Assembly (NCBI GenBank): GCA_045629045.1
Contig: JAZQQM010000061.1
Location: forward strand, 120,707-184,706
DNA from: JAILLW01 sp045629045
GTDB lineage: Bacteria > Bacillota > Clostridia > Lachnospirales > Lachnospiraceae
Direction of reading: 5' to 3'
DNA length: 64,000 nucleotides
Position 1 is the first letter of the stretch; each line of letters starts with the position of its first letter. The notes beneath the pieces are model-generated. The model was not told where the DNA came from and did no database searches. It was given only the letters and a program-made list of their open reading frames with translations. Below are positions 17,174 through 26,298 of the stretch, one piece after another. The position numbers and the translations under genes were made by a program.

Positions 17174-18464
17174 TGTACAATCACGGCGAATGAGATCGAT
17201 TAGTAATCAGCTCACTCGCCGTATTATTCACAAAAAAATAGCGATTAAATTCGGTTTTAATATTTTAATTGCGTTTCTGATGTTTTTTGCATGGTTTGGC
17301 GGAATTACTTATGCAAAAGCAGGGTCTTTTGAGGCTTTAAGATCAATTGACGAGGTTTCCTTCAAAATAGATGATGCGGACAGTACGCTAAAACAGCCGG
17401 AGCGTTTTTTTAAAAGGCTGGAAACTTTACGATTGGTAGTAACTAAAAAAGATACACATAAGATAATTGTTTATGAATATATAAGCGAAGAAATAATATT
17501 AATGGTTTCTTTGGTTATGGCATTTCATATTTTGCAGGCAGTGTTTGCCCTTATAGGATACGGAATTGAAGACCGCAAGACCAGGATTATCCTACGGCCT
17601 ATTAATGAGATAGCTCAGAAAGCCGATGAAATTGCACGTTTTGATTTTTCGGAGGATAAGTATCATCTTATAGAAGAAAAGATATCAAATCTGTCGCCGG
17701 ATGAGGAGTTTACACTTTCGTCAGGAGATGAGGATTTGATGGGCATTGAACGGGCTATGAATAATCTTCTTTTTAGGATTCGCGAAAGTAATAAGCAACA
17801 GGCCAGATTCGTAAACGATGCTTCCCATGAATTACGTACACCCATTGCGGTTATTGAAGGATATGCCAATATGCTCAGCCGTTGGGGTAAAGAAGACGAG
17901 AAAGTTTTGGATGAATCTATTACGGCAATTCAAAATGAATCCGCCAATATGAAGCATTTGGTGGAACAGCTCCTTTTCCTGGCAAGAGGTGATGCCGGAA
18001 GAACTATGGTTAAAAAGGAACGTATATCTTTGAACGCCCTTATGCAGGAAGTTTATGAAGAGTCGCTTATGATAGACGAGAATCATATTTATAAAATGCA
18101 GACGCCTGTAGAAGAAGTCTTCGTAAATGCCGATGAAGGACTTATTAAACAGGCAGTCAGAATTCTTGTTGACAATGCCGCCAAATATACGAATGTTAAA
18201 GATGAAATCACATTAAGTGTAGGTTACGGCGATAACAATCTGGCATATCTTCAGGTACAGGATTCCGGAATAGGAATGAAAGAAGCCGATGTAGAGCATA
18301 TGTTTGAACGCTTCTACAGAGCGGATGAGGCAAGAAGCTTTGACGGAACGGGACTTGGCCTTTCGATAGCCAAGTGGATAGTAGATAAGCACGAAGGTCA
18401 TTTTGAGATATTATCAAGAGAAGAGCTTGGAACACGTATAGCAATATATATTCCAAGGGTATAA
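17154..18464 (+). CDS. Sensor histidine kinase
   Basis: A 436-residue membrane kinase. Helix 1 is at about 30-55, a short extracytoplasmic loop of about 60 residues follows, then helix 2 at about 105-130, a HAMP-like linker, HisKA with the H-box DASHELRTPI (about 224) and HATPase_c with RILVDNAAKYT (N box), DSGIGM (G1) and GTGLGLSIA (G2). All catalytic motifs are intact. The small extracytoplasmic loop suggests it senses membrane or envelope state, or takes its cue from the upstream DUF4342-type protein (inference). The ATG at 17154 follows AGGGG by about nine bases. Partner regulator at 16466. Confidence 0.92.
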   Translation: MSSNQNNVQSRRMRSISNQLTRRIIHKKIAIKFGFNILIAFLMFFAWFGGITYAKAGSFEALRSIDEVSFKIDDADSTLKQPERFFKRLETLRLVVTKKDTHKIIVYEYISEEIILMVSLVMAFHILQAVFALIGYGIEDRKTRIILRPINEIAQKADEIARFDFSEDKYHLIEEKISNLSPDEEFTLSSGDEDLMGIERAMNNLLFRIRESNKQQARFVNDASHELRTPIAVIEGYANMLSRWGKEDEKVLDESITAIQNESANMKHLVEQLLFLARGDAGRTMVKKERISLNALMQEVYEESLMIDENHIYKMQTPVEEVFVNADEGLIKQAVRILVDNAAKYTNVKDEITLSVGYGDNNLAYLQVQDSGIGMKEADVEHMFERFYRADEARSFDGTGLGLSIAKWIVDKHEGHFEILSREELGTRIAIYIPRV

Positions 18465-18502
18465 TTTACGATAGTTAAAATTACGAAGCATGGGAGATTA
18501 AT

Positions 18503-19666
18503 ATGAAAAACATGGTATTGGATGCGTTCAAAAAAATATTCGGTGACAACGAGGGTGTCAGTGTATTCTTTGCACCGGGCAGAGTTAATCTTATAGGAGA
18601 GCACACCGATTATAACGCAGGTCATGTTTTTCCCTGTGCACTTACTATCGGAACATATGCGGCTGCCAGAACCCGAGAGGATAATAAGCTTCGTTTTTAT
18701 TCCATGAATTTTGAAGAATGCGGAGTAATTGAAAGTTCTCTTGAGGAACTGATGCCTTCTAAGGAAGCGAGATGGACCAATTATCCCAAGGGTGTTATGT
18801 GGGCATTTGCCGAGCGTGGAATGAAAATGCCCTGCGGACTTGATATGGTTATTTACGGAAATATTCCAAACGGTTCCGGATTATCATCGTCGGCATCCTT
18901 GGAAGTATTGACAGGATACATGTTAAAGGAGCTGTACGGCTTTGATGTTACCAATGTGGAACTTGCCCAAATCGGCCAGTATTCCGAGAATAATTTTAAC
19001 GGAATGAATTGCGGAATAATGGATCAGTTTGCTTCGGCAATGGGTAAAAAGGACAATGCCATCTTCCTTGACACATCGGATTTATCATTTGAATATGCTC
19101 CCATTAAACTGGACGGAATGAAGATTGTTGTTACAAATTCCAAGGTTAAACATTCTTTGGTTGATTCTGCATATAATGACAGAAGAAGTTCCTGTGAGAA
19201 GGCTTTGGCGGAATTGCAGGAAGTTATTTCAATTAATGGTCTGGGAGAACTTTCGATAGAAGAGTTTGAAGCTCACAAGGATGCTGTTAAGGATGATGAC
19301 AGACGTCTTAAGGCTAAGCACGCCGTATATGAAAATCAAAGAACAATAAGTGCCGTCAAAGCTCTTCGTGAAGGCGACATCGAAGAATTCGGAAGACTTA
19401 TGAATCAGTCCCATATATCTTTGCGGGATGATTATGATGTATCCTGTGAGGAAATCGATGTTCTTGTTGATGCAGCCTGGAGCGTTCCGGGAGTAATCGG
19501 TTCACGTATTACAGGCGGCGGATTCGGAGGATGCACGGTGAGCATCGTAAAGGATGAGACTATTGATGCATTCAAGGATACGCTGACCAAAGCGTATAAA
19601 GATAAGTGTAATCTGGTGCCGGAATTCTATGTGGTATCCATAGGCGACGGTCCCTCAAAAATGTGA
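18503..19666 (+). CDS. galK: Galactokinase
   Basis: A 387-residue GHMP kinase. It phosphorylates galactose at C1 with ATP in the Leloir pathway. The three family motifs are intact: GRVNLIGEHTDYNAGH (about 25-40), PNGSGLSSSASLE (about 118-130) and TGGGFGGCTVS (about 336). Catalytic Asp and Arg regions fit a normal enzyme of usual length. No galT or galE is adjacent, so this is a solitary gene; galactose could come from the alpha-galactosidase at 45989 or from galactan (partial gene at the left edge). The stop codon TGA falls within the first bases of the inverted-repeat element that begins at 19662. Confidence 0.95.
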   Translation: MKNMVLDAFKKIFGDNEGVSVFFAPGRVNLIGEHTDYNAGHVFPCALTIGTYAAARTREDNKLRFYSMNFEECGVIESSLEELMPSKEARWTNYPKGVMWAFAERGMKMPCGLDMVIYGNIPNGSGLSSSASLEVLTGYMLKELYGFDVTNVELAQIGQYSENNFNGMNCGIMDQFASAMGKKDNAIFLDTSDLSFEYAPIKLDGMKIVVTNSKVKHSLVDSAYNDRRSSCEKALAELQEVISINGLGELSIEEFEAHKDAVKDDDRRLKAKHAVYENQRTISAVKALREGDIEEFGRLMNQSHISLRDDYDVSCEEIDVLVDAAWSVPGVIGSRITGGGFGGCTVSIVKDETIDAFKDTLTKAYKDKCNLVPEFYVVSIGDGPSKM

Positions 19667-19977
19667 CAGTAGGGACGGTTCTTTTTGTCACATTTTAGTT
19701 TATGAATAAATAGCGGTGCACATATATTTTTTGTCTGGTCACTCGGATTTGTCCGAACTAAGTGAATTACTATTACCTGTGCCCGGGCCGGCGTAGTTCG
19801 ACATCCATGTCGAAATTACGCCTAAAACACGCATCCTGCGTGTTTTCCCTAATTATTCGGCGGTAATTCACTAACTTCGTACTTCATCCTGCGCGACGAT
19901 GACGACAAAACATATATGTACACCGCTATATTTAAATATTCCAAAATGTGACAAAAAGAACCGTCCCCACTGTCACA
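19662..19977. repeat. Palindromic MITE-like element, copy 1
   Basis: A 316-bp element filling the gap between galK and the convergent lipoprotein gene. The ends are 31-bp inverted repeats (19662-19692 and 19947-19977) that differ at one position; each begins TGTGACA and ends TGTCACA. Inside, further arms pair in nested order: 19711-19735 with 19904-19928, an 8-11 bp arm around GTGAATTAC, a hairpin around TTCGACAT/ATGTCGAA, and one at 19824-19833 with 19837-19846. It has no reading frame of note. It forms the 3' ends of both flanking genes and may act as a two-way terminator. A near copy lies at 23064. Confidence 0.85.
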
Positions 19978-21150
19978 TTATTCTTCGGTTTCGAACCACT
20001 TGCTTAGGTATTCTGAAATAACATCTGCCCTGTTTTCCCCCTGATTGGCAAACATTATTATATACAGTCTTTTGCCTTTTCGATCAATGGTGTGGATTTC
20101 CGTTGCGAAAGCCGGTGTAGCTCCGCCGTGATAATATTCATCGTCTTTGATGAACCATCCGCAGCCATAAGAATCGATAGGCTTAAGCAGTTCGTTCATG
20201 GATTCTTCATTAAGAAGATATCCTCCGAACAAAGCACGCTCAAATTTAAGAAGATCAACGACATTTGAATGAATATCGCCTGCACCCTTAGTGTAGAATA
20301 TTTCAAACATGAATCCATTTTCTTTGAATGAAGCCGTTACATTACCGTCAACCATAGATGTTGAAGAACTCATATTACAGGGCTCAAGAATTGTTTCTGT
20401 TATGTATTCTCCATAAGGACGGCCGGTTACCTGTTCAATTATTAAAGAAAGCAGATAGTAATTGGTATTGCTGTATTCATATTCTGTGTTTGGGGTTTTG
20501 GCATTAACGCAGCCGAAAGTATTTTCCAAAAACAGATTGTCGTCTATGTTAGAGAAGAAACTTGATAATCGGTCTGCTGCTGATTTTGACCGGAAATCTC
20601 CGCTACTAAGTTCTAAAACAAGTTCTTCGTTAAAATATTTTTCGGGAGCATTAAGGTAATCGGGAAGTCCGGAACGCATATGAAGTAAGTCACTTACAGT
20701 AATGGAACTTACCTTTTCATAATTGGAACAATAATTGTATTCCGGGAAGAAATCTCCGAGAGTATCGTCTATAGACAACTTGCCTTCTTCAATCAGTTTC
20801 ATAATACAGGTTGCCGTAAAGGATTTAGTAATTGAACCAATTTCATAGGTTGTATAGGGAGTTACTTCGTTTCCGTCAATATCGAGAAGGCGTGTTCCGG
20901 ATGCAAAAATAACCTCATCATCCGTTGCCACAATAACCGAACCTCTAAGATTGGTTTCTTTAACTTCATAAAGAAGCCAATCGGTCATTTTTTGATATTC
21001 GGGATTCTCATTAACGTAGATATTTCCTTCTGTATTTTTAAGACTACTTATTTGGCTTTCCACATCGACCTTTGCATTTTTGTCTGAATTGCAGCCTATA
21101 AGTAATAGTATAAGCAGTAATGGTATAGCGGTTATTAATTTATTTTTCAC
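19978..21150 (-). CDS. Serine hydrolase lipoprotein, beta-lactamase class C fold
   Basis: A 390-residue lipoprotein: hydrophobic signal followed by a lipobox ending LLIGC with lipid Cys20. The class C beta-lactamase/penicillin-binding fold is shown by the Ser106-x-x-Lys109 motif in GSITKSF, the Tyr-Ser-Asn motif in EYSNTNYY, and HGG in YYHGGA. Such proteins hydrolyse D-amino-acid peptides or esters at the outer face of the membrane; substrate unknown. I choose the GTG start at 21150, preceded by AAAGGGTGA, since it gives a proper lipoprotein signal; a longer frame back to 21279 has none. It overlaps the upstream radical-SAM gene by 11 bases, so the two form one transcript. The stop sits next to the repeat at 19977. 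Confidence 0.85.
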   Translation of the reverse strand: MKNKLITAIPLLLILLLIGCNSDKNAKVDVESQISSLKNTEGNIYVNENPEYQKMTDWLLYEVKETNLRGSVIVATDDEVIFASGTRLLDIDGNEVTPYTTYEIGSITKSFTATCIMKLIEEGKLSIDDTLGDFFPEYNYCSNYEKVSSITVSDLLHMRSGLPDYLNAPEKYFNEELVLELSSGDFRSKSAADRLSSFFSNIDDNLFLENTFGCVNAKTPNTEYEYSNTNYYLLSLIIEQVTGRPYGEYITETILEPCNMSSSTSMVDGNVTASFKENGFMFEIFYTKGAGDIHSNVVDLLKFERALFGGYLLNEESMNELLKPIDSYGCGWFIKDDEYYHGGATPAFATEIHTIDRKGKRLYIIMFANQGENRADVISEYLSKWFETEE

Positions 21151-23044
21151 AAGATTCACCCTTTTTGTGGGATTTTTTAGTTCCCTTTGATTTACTGTTT
21201 TTATCTGTTTTACGATTTTTGGCCTGTGTTTCTTTTTGTATTTTTCGCGGTGGAATAAGGCAATTCTTATCAAATCCAATTAAATCGCCACGTCCGCATT
21301 TTAATAATGCTTCTTTAACCAGTTCATAGTTTTCGGGCTTCCTGTACTGAATAAGTGCCCTTTGCATAGCCTTTTCGTGAGGAGACTTGGGAATGTATAT
21401 CTTTTCCATAGTACGTGGATCTACGCCTGTATAATACATTACCGTCGAAATGGTTGAAGGTGTCGGGTAGAAGTCCTGAACCTGTTCGGGCATATATCCC
21501 ATATCGCGGACACTTTCGGCAAGAGCTATTGCATCCTCAAGCCTTGAACCGGGATGTGATGAAATAAGATAAGGCACAACGTATTGTTTCTTATCAAGAT
21601 TACGGTTAATTCGTTCAAATCTTCGAACAAATTCCTGATAAACATTATTGGAAGGCTTTCCCATCAGCTTAAGAACGTGGTCCGAAACATGCTCGGGAGC
21701 CACGCGGAGCTGACCGCTTATGTGGTACTTGCTCAATTCCTTTAAAAAGGTATCATCTTTGTCTGCCATAAGGTAATCGAAGCGGATTCCGGAACGAACG
21801 AAAACTTTCTTTACTTTAGGAATTGCACGGAGCTTACGAAGCAGAGCTACGTAATCCGAGTGGTCGGCATTTATATTTTTGCAGGGAGAAGGGAAGAGGC
21901 ACTGTCTGTTGGTGCAAACTCCCTTTTCAAGCTGCTTTTGGCAGGCAGGATGTCTGAAGTTGGCTGTGGGACCGCCCACATCATGGATATTACCCTTAAA
22001 TTCCGGGTCTTCGGTCATAGCCGTTGCTTCTCTAATAAGAGATTCATGACTTCTCACCTGGACAATACGTCCCTGATGGAAGTTAAGAGCACAGAAACTG
22101 CAGCCACCGAAACAGCCTCGGTTACTTGTTAAAGAAAATTTGATTTCTTTGATGGCGGGAACGCCGCCCAAAGCTTCATAGCTTGGGTGATAGGTGTTCA
22201 TATAGGGAAGCTCGTACACATCATCCATCTCTATTGTGGTAAGAGGACGCTGTGGAGTGTTCTGTACAATGTATTTCTTTTCACCGTATTTTTCGATAAG
22301 GGGCTTTGCGGTAACAAAGTCGGTATTGCAATACTGAGTATAAAAACTCTTGGCATATTGCAGTTTGTCGGATGTCAGTTCGTCGAATGAAGGGAGCATG
22401 ATTGCGCCTTCCGACAATGCCGACGAAATATCGTTGGTTCGGTATACGGTTCCTTTAACGAAGGTAATATCGGAGACAGCAATACCGCTTGCTAAAGCAT
22501 CGGCAATCTCAACAATGGCCAGTTCGCCCATTCCGTATATAAGTAAATTGGCACCGGAATCATAAAGTATAGAATGCTTGAGTTTATCCGACCAGTAATC
22601 ATAATGGGCAAGACGCCTTAGACTGGCTTCAATACCGCCGATAATAATGGGTGAATCTTTGTATGTGCGCTTGATTAAATTGCAATATACATTTACGGCA
22701 TAGTCCGGACGCTTACCGGAGATACCGCCGGGAGTGTAGGCATCTTCGCTACGCTTTTTCTTATTAACGGTGTAGTGATTTACCATAGAATCCATATTTC
22801 CCGAAGAAACTAAGAAACCCAGCCGGGGTTTTCCAAAGGTTGTAACGGAAGCCTCGTCCTTCCAATCGGGCTGGGAAATAATACATACCTTATATCCGTG
22901 AGATTCCAGAACGCGGGAAATAATAGCCGGACCAAAAGAAGAGTGATCGACGTATGCATCACCGATCACATATACAAAGTCGGGCTGTTCCCATCCGCGG
23001 GCCTTCATTTCTTTTTCTGTAATGGGTAAAAAGGATTTTTTCAT
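21140..23044 (-). CDS. YgiQ-family radical SAM protein
   Basis: A 634-residue protein of the YgiQ (UPF0313) family. A central radical SAM domain carries CFGGCSFC (CxxxCxxC for the 4Fe-4S cluster, about 318-325). The N-terminal 290 residues hold the family-specific domain (VIGDAYVDHSSFGPAII near the start), and the C-terminus has a cluster of basic residues. The reaction catalysed by YgiQ is not established as far as I know. The ATG at 23044 lies about 20 bases from the inverted repeat at 23064. The gene is the first of a two-gene minus-strand unit with the lipoprotein at 19978. Confidence 0.9.
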   Translation of the reverse strand: MKKSFLPITEKEMKARGWEQPDFVYVIGDAYVDHSSFGPAIISRVLESHGYKVCIISQPDWKDEASVTTFGKPRLGFLVSSGNMDSMVNHYTVNKKKRSEDAYTPGGISGKRPDYAVNVYCNLIKRTYKDSPIIIGGIEASLRRLAHYDYWSDKLKHSILYDSGANLLIYGMGELAIVEIADALASGIAVSDITFVKGTVYRTNDISSALSEGAIMLPSFDELTSDKLQYAKSFYTQYCNTDFVTAKPLIEKYGEKKYIVQNTPQRPLTTIEMDDVYELPYMNTYHPSYEALGGVPAIKEIKFSLTSNRGCFGGCSFCALNFHQGRIVQVRSHESLIREATAMTEDPEFKGNIHDVGGPTANFRHPACQKQLEKGVCTNRQCLFPSPCKNINADHSDYVALLRKLRAIPKVKKVFVRSGIRFDYLMADKDDTFLKELSKYHISGQLRVAPEHVSDHVLKLMGKPSNNVYQEFVRRFERINRNLDKKQYVVPYLISSHPGSRLEDAIALAESVRDMGYMPEQVQDFYPTPSTISTVMYYTGVDPRTMEKIYIPKSPHEKAMQRALIQYRKPENYELVKEALLKCGRGDLIGFDKNCLIPPRKIQKETQAKNRKTDKNSKSKGTKKSHKKGESCEK

Positions 23045-23063
23045 ACTAAAAATTATAACATAA

Positions 23064-23383
23064 TGTGACAGTAGGGACGGTTCTTTTTGTCACACTTTTG
23101 ATTTGAATAATAAATAGCGGCGCACATATATCTTTTGCCTGGTCGCTTAAGATTTGTCCGAACTAAGTGAATTACTATTGCCCATGCCCGGGCCGGCGTA
23201 GTTCGACATCCGTGTCGAAATTACGCCTAAAACACACATCCTGTGTGTTTTCCCTAATTACTTGGAAGTAATTCACTAACTTCGGACTTCATCCTGCGCG
23301 ACGATGACGACAAAAGATATATGTACGTCGCTATATTTAATAATTTCAAAAATGTGACAAAATGGTCCTTCCCTACTGTCACA
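23064..23383. repeat. Palindromic MITE-like element, copy 2
   Basis: A 320-bp element closely similar to copy 1 and in the same orientation. The left terminal repeat (23064-23094) is identical to that of copy 1; the right one (23353-23383) has diverged at a few positions. The nested arms are kept: 23115-23139 with 23309-23333, and the hairpin at 23229-23238 with 23242-23251. Several differences from copy 1 are compensatory, keeping the pairs. It lies upstream of both divergent genes, ygiQ-like on the left and the secreted protein on the right. A consensus promoter begins six bases after its end. Confidence 0.85.
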
Positions 23384-23388
23384 TTACG

Positions 23389-23416
23389 TTGACTGGGGGG
23401 GTCGATAGAGTATAAT
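23389..23416 (+). promoter_or_regulatory. Sigma-A promoter for the secreted protein at 23503
   Basis: TTGACT at 23389-23394, a 16-base spacer that includes a run of G, and TATAAT at 23411-23416. The position right after the repeat element means the element's end could lie over upstream promoter contacts. Confidence 0.75.
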
Positions 23417-23502
23417 CTAGAAAAGCCGAATAAAAAATGATTAATTTTGAAGGCTGAAAAAATTTTATGTTTATACATAAAACAAGTATTGGAGGGAGAT
23501 TA

Positions 23503-24162
23503 ATGAGAACAAGAAAGAAAGTTTTAACTGTTTTGTGCGCGGTGGTAATGACATTTGGGGTATGCCTTAGTGCCTATGCAGATGTTGTAACATACGAAAA
23601 CGGTTCCCAGGGAATTGTAGTTGGCACTAAGTCGGAGAGTGGAACATTTCAGGTAGCAAACTCAATGTTTACATTGGGAAATACATCAGGTGCTGCTGTT
23701 ACGGTTACTTTACCCAATGGAAGTACTTTGATAATTAATAATGGTGATGCTAAAGGAATAGGAACAAAGAATCCAACCGGAACTTGCACATATTCCTATG
23801 ATAAAAAGAAACATACTTTAGTTATAACTGAAGGTGCAGCAGCGGCTACGACACCGGCTAAAAATGCAAATGCAAAGATTCAGAAACCATCCGGAAAGTC
23901 GCCGGCCAAAGCCAGTGATGTAGCTCTTGTGGCTCAGTATGCGGTTTCGTTGGGATGGCAGATTGGCACAAGTAATAATGGTGATATGGCCTTATTATCT
24001 CCTACGGCTGTAAATGCTGTGATGATTGAATTCCCTTCTGCAGGTTCAAAGGGAGGATGGGCTAATGGAACTTCATACTATGTGAATGAAGCGTTTTCAG
24101 ATATAGAACTTGATGCGAGTATAGATAGTCTTGTTAAATTTATAGATAAGCATACTAAATAG
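23503..24162 (+). CDS. Small secreted protein of unknown function
   Basis: A 219-residue protein with a Sec signal peptide (RTRKK, hydrophobic core, cleavage probably after AYA at about 26). The mature part has a beta-rich N-terminal half with Gly/Thr/Asn-rich strands, an Ala/Pro/Lys linker (about 117-145) and a C-terminal alpha/beta-like part of about 75 residues. No lipobox, LPXTG or SLH motif is seen, so it should be released or loosely wall-bound. No catalytic motif recognised. The ATG at 23503 follows GGAGGGAG; an in-frame ATG at 23467 has no ribosome site. It has its own promoter (23389) and terminator (24207), so it is a single-gene unit. Confidence 0.75.
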   Translation: MRTRKKVLTVLCAVVMTFGVCLSAYADVVTYENGSQGIVVGTKSESGTFQVANSMFTLGNTSGAAVTVTLPNGSTLIINNGDAKGIGTKNPTGTCTYSYDKKKHTLVITEGAAAATTPAKNANAKIQKPSGKSPAKASDVALVAQYAVSLGWQIGTSNNGDMALLSPTAVNAVMIEFPSAGSKGGWANGTSYYVNEAFSDIELDASIDSLVKFIDKHTK

Positions 24163-24206
24163 AAAATTATGTATTATTAGGCAATGGTATTTAGCTTAAT
24201 GAATTA

Positions 24207-24244
24207 AAACCCTGATATTATGTAAAGTAATATTGGGGTTTTTT
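24207..24244 (+). terminator. Rho-independent terminator
   Basis: Stem AAAACCC..ATATTA at 24207-24220 with TAATAT..GGGTTTT at 24228-24244 including two G-T pairs, followed by T residues. Ends the unit of the secreted protein. Confidence 0.85.
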
Positions 24245-24326
24245 AGAATATTTATGAAAAAAATATATCAATAATGCCGGAGTAAATAGTAATAATACGG
24301 CTGAAGATATATAGAACGAGGTAACT

Positions 24327-26279
24327 ATGAGAAGGAAATTTGTAATTATTTTGAGTGTATTTATGATGTTACTGCTGACTGCGTGTACTAGTAAGGCTGT
24401 TAGGGATGTTCAAGAAAAAATAGATGCGATAGGAACAGTAACACTTGACAGTAAGGCTCAAATTGATGAAATAGAATCTTTATACAGTCAACTGGCTGAC
24501 GAGAAAAAGACCGAGGTTGAAAATATTGCTGTTTTTGAAGAAGCAAAAAAAGAATATGATACCTTAAATGCAGCAAAATTGGTTACGGACGGTTATAACT
24601 ATCTGTGTGGAATAAACGGAAAGGGAAAAGACTTACAAAAGGCAGCAGAATGCTTTGAAGAAGCTGATGCTCTGGGAAATTTAGATGGCACATTTTTGGC
24701 AGGTTGGGTCTATGATTGGGAATTTAAAAAGGACGAGGGTCAGGATTATGATAAAGCGCGTGGGTATTATGAAAAGTGCAAAAATGACAATCCCATAGCA
24801 AATATATCGCTTGGCTATAATTATTTTTATGGTCAAGGCGTTGAGTCTGATAAAACAAAAGGAAAAGAGTGTTTTGATGAAGCAGTTACTATGATTGAAT
24901 CCGGTAACTGTGATGTCGATAAGTATCCGTACGTGTACGCATACGCAATAGGCTGTATGTATCAAACTGAGGACATTGGTTATCAGGACTATGCTAAGTC
25001 TATGGAATGGTTTGAGAAAGCAACCGATGCAGGGAATGCTGCTGCAATGCGTTATATTGGAGACCTATATGAAGGTGGTTTAGGAGTTGAGCAGGACTAT
25101 GCTAAGTCTATGGAGTGGTATGAGAAAGCAGCCGATGCCGGGGATGCTACTGCAATGAGTAATATTGGAGATCTATATAACGCTGGTTATGGAGTTGAGC
25201 AGGACTATGTCAAAGCTATGGAGTGGCACGAGAAAGCAGCCGATGCAGGGGAAGCGTATTCAATGAATGCGGTAGGCTGGTATTATCACTATGGTTATGG
25301 AGTTGAGCAGGACTATGCTAAGGCTATGGAGTGGTACGAGAAAGCAGCCGATGCAGGGAATGCTACTGCAATGAGTAATATTGGAAACCTGTATAATGAT
25401 GGTTTAGGAGTTGAACAGGACTATACTAAGGCTATGGAGTGGTATGAGAAAGCAGCCAATGCAGGTAATGCGTATGCAATGAATAAGATAGGAGTATATT
25501 ATCACGGTGGTAATGGAGTTGAGCAAGATTATGCTAAGGCTATGGAGTGGTATGAGAAAGCAGCCGATGCAGGGAATGCTAATGCAATGAGTAATATTGG
25601 AGTCCTATATGCAGATGGCCAGGGAGTTGAACAGGACTATACTAAGGCTATGGAGTGGTACGAGAAAGCAGCCAATGCAGGTAGTGCGTATGCAATGAAT
25701 ATGATAGGAACATATTATTACTATGGTAATGGAGTTGAACAGGACTATGCTAAGGCTATGGAGTGGTACGAGAAAGCAGCCGATGCAGGGAATGCTACTG
25801 CAATGAGTAATATTGGAGAGCTATATGAATGTGGTTTAGGAGTTGCGCAGGACTATGCTAAGGCTATGGAGTGGTATGAGAAAGCAGCCGATGCCGGGGA
25901 TACTAATGCAATGAATATGATAGGCTGGAATTACGAATATGGTTATGGAGTTGCGCAGGACTATGCTAAGGCTATGGAATGTTTTGAGAAAGCAGCCGAT
26001 GCAGGGAATACTAATGCAATGAATAATATAGGCTGGAATTATCAACATGGTTATGGAGTAGAACGTGATTATGCAAAAGCCATGGAATGGTACAAAAAAG
26101 GTGCCGATGCCGGTAATAACTCCGCAATAAATAACACTGGTTATATGTATGAAAACGGACTTGGAGTTGAAAGGAATATAGAAATAGCTCTCGAATGGTA
26201 CAAAAAAGCTGCTGATTTAGGTAATGAAGTAGCCATAGAGAATGTCAAAAAAATAAAAAGAGAGTACGGTTTAGAGTGA
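24327..26279 (+). CDS. Sel1-repeat lipoprotein
   Basis: A 650-residue lipoprotein: short signal with lipobox LLTAC (lipid Cys about 20), a helical region to about 90, three or so divergent repeats, then about twelve near-perfect 36-residue Sel1-like repeats (consensus DYAKAMEWYEKAADAG, then xYGxGVEQ) to the end. Sel1 repeats form a curved helical solenoid that binds proteins; this one would stand on the outer face of the membrane. DNA identity between repeats is very high in the middle, a sign of recent expansion. The gene after it (26299) follows by 19 bases and encodes a membrane protein, probably in the same transcript. Partner and role are unknown. Confidence 0.88.
   Translation: MRRKFVIILSVFMMLLLTACTSKAVRDVQEKIDAIGTVTLDSKAQIDEIESLYSQLADEKKTEVENIAVFEEAKKEYDTLNAAKLVTDGYNYLCGINGKGKDLQKAAECFEEADALGNLDGTFLAGWVYDWEFKKDEGQDYDKARGYYEKCKNDNPIANISLGYNYFYGQGVESDKTKGKECFDEAVTMIESGNCDVDKYPYVYAYAIGCMYQTEDIGYQDYAKSMEWFEKATDAGNAAAMRYIGDLYEGGLGVEQDYAKSMEWYEKAADAGDATAMSNIGDLYNAGYGVEQDYVKAMEWHEKAADAGEAYSMNAVGWYYHYGYGVEQDYAKAMEWYEKAADAGNATAMSNIGNLYNDGLGVEQDYTKAMEWYEKAANAGNAYAMNKIGVYYHGGNGVEQDYAKAMEWYEKAADAGNANAMSNIGVLYADGQGVEQDYTKAMEWYEKAANAGSAYAMNMIGTYYYYGNGVEQDYAKAMEWYEKAADAGNATAMSNIGELYECGLGVAQDYAKAMEWYEKAADAGDTNAMNMIGWNYEYGYGVAQDYAKAMECFEKAADAGNTNAMNNIGWNYQHGYGVERDYAKAMEWYKKGADAGNNSAINNTGYMYENGLGVERNIEIALEWYKKAADLGNEVAIENVKKIKREYGLE
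24984..26260 (+). repeat. Tandem 108-bp coding repeats (Sel1)
   Basis: About twelve tandem 108-bp units, with GACTATG-type starts near 24988, 25095, 25203 and onward to about 26172. The units alternate between two sequence types (ATAMSNIG and AYAMNxIG), giving a 216-bp higher-order period in the centre. Confidence 0.85.
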
Positions 26280-26298
26280 TAGGATAAGGAGTATCATT

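Noticed and set aside
18503..19666. galK as part of a Leloir operon
   Set aside because: No galT, galE or mutarotase gene is on either side.
21151..21279. N-terminal extension of the serine hydrolase lipoprotein
   Set aside because: It is highly basic, overlaps the radical SAM gene and would mask the lipoprotein signal; the GTG at 21150 gives a proper lipobox.
24984..26260. Regular 108-bp repeats as a CRISPR array
   Set aside because: They are in frame, encode Sel1 repeats, and have no unique spacers.
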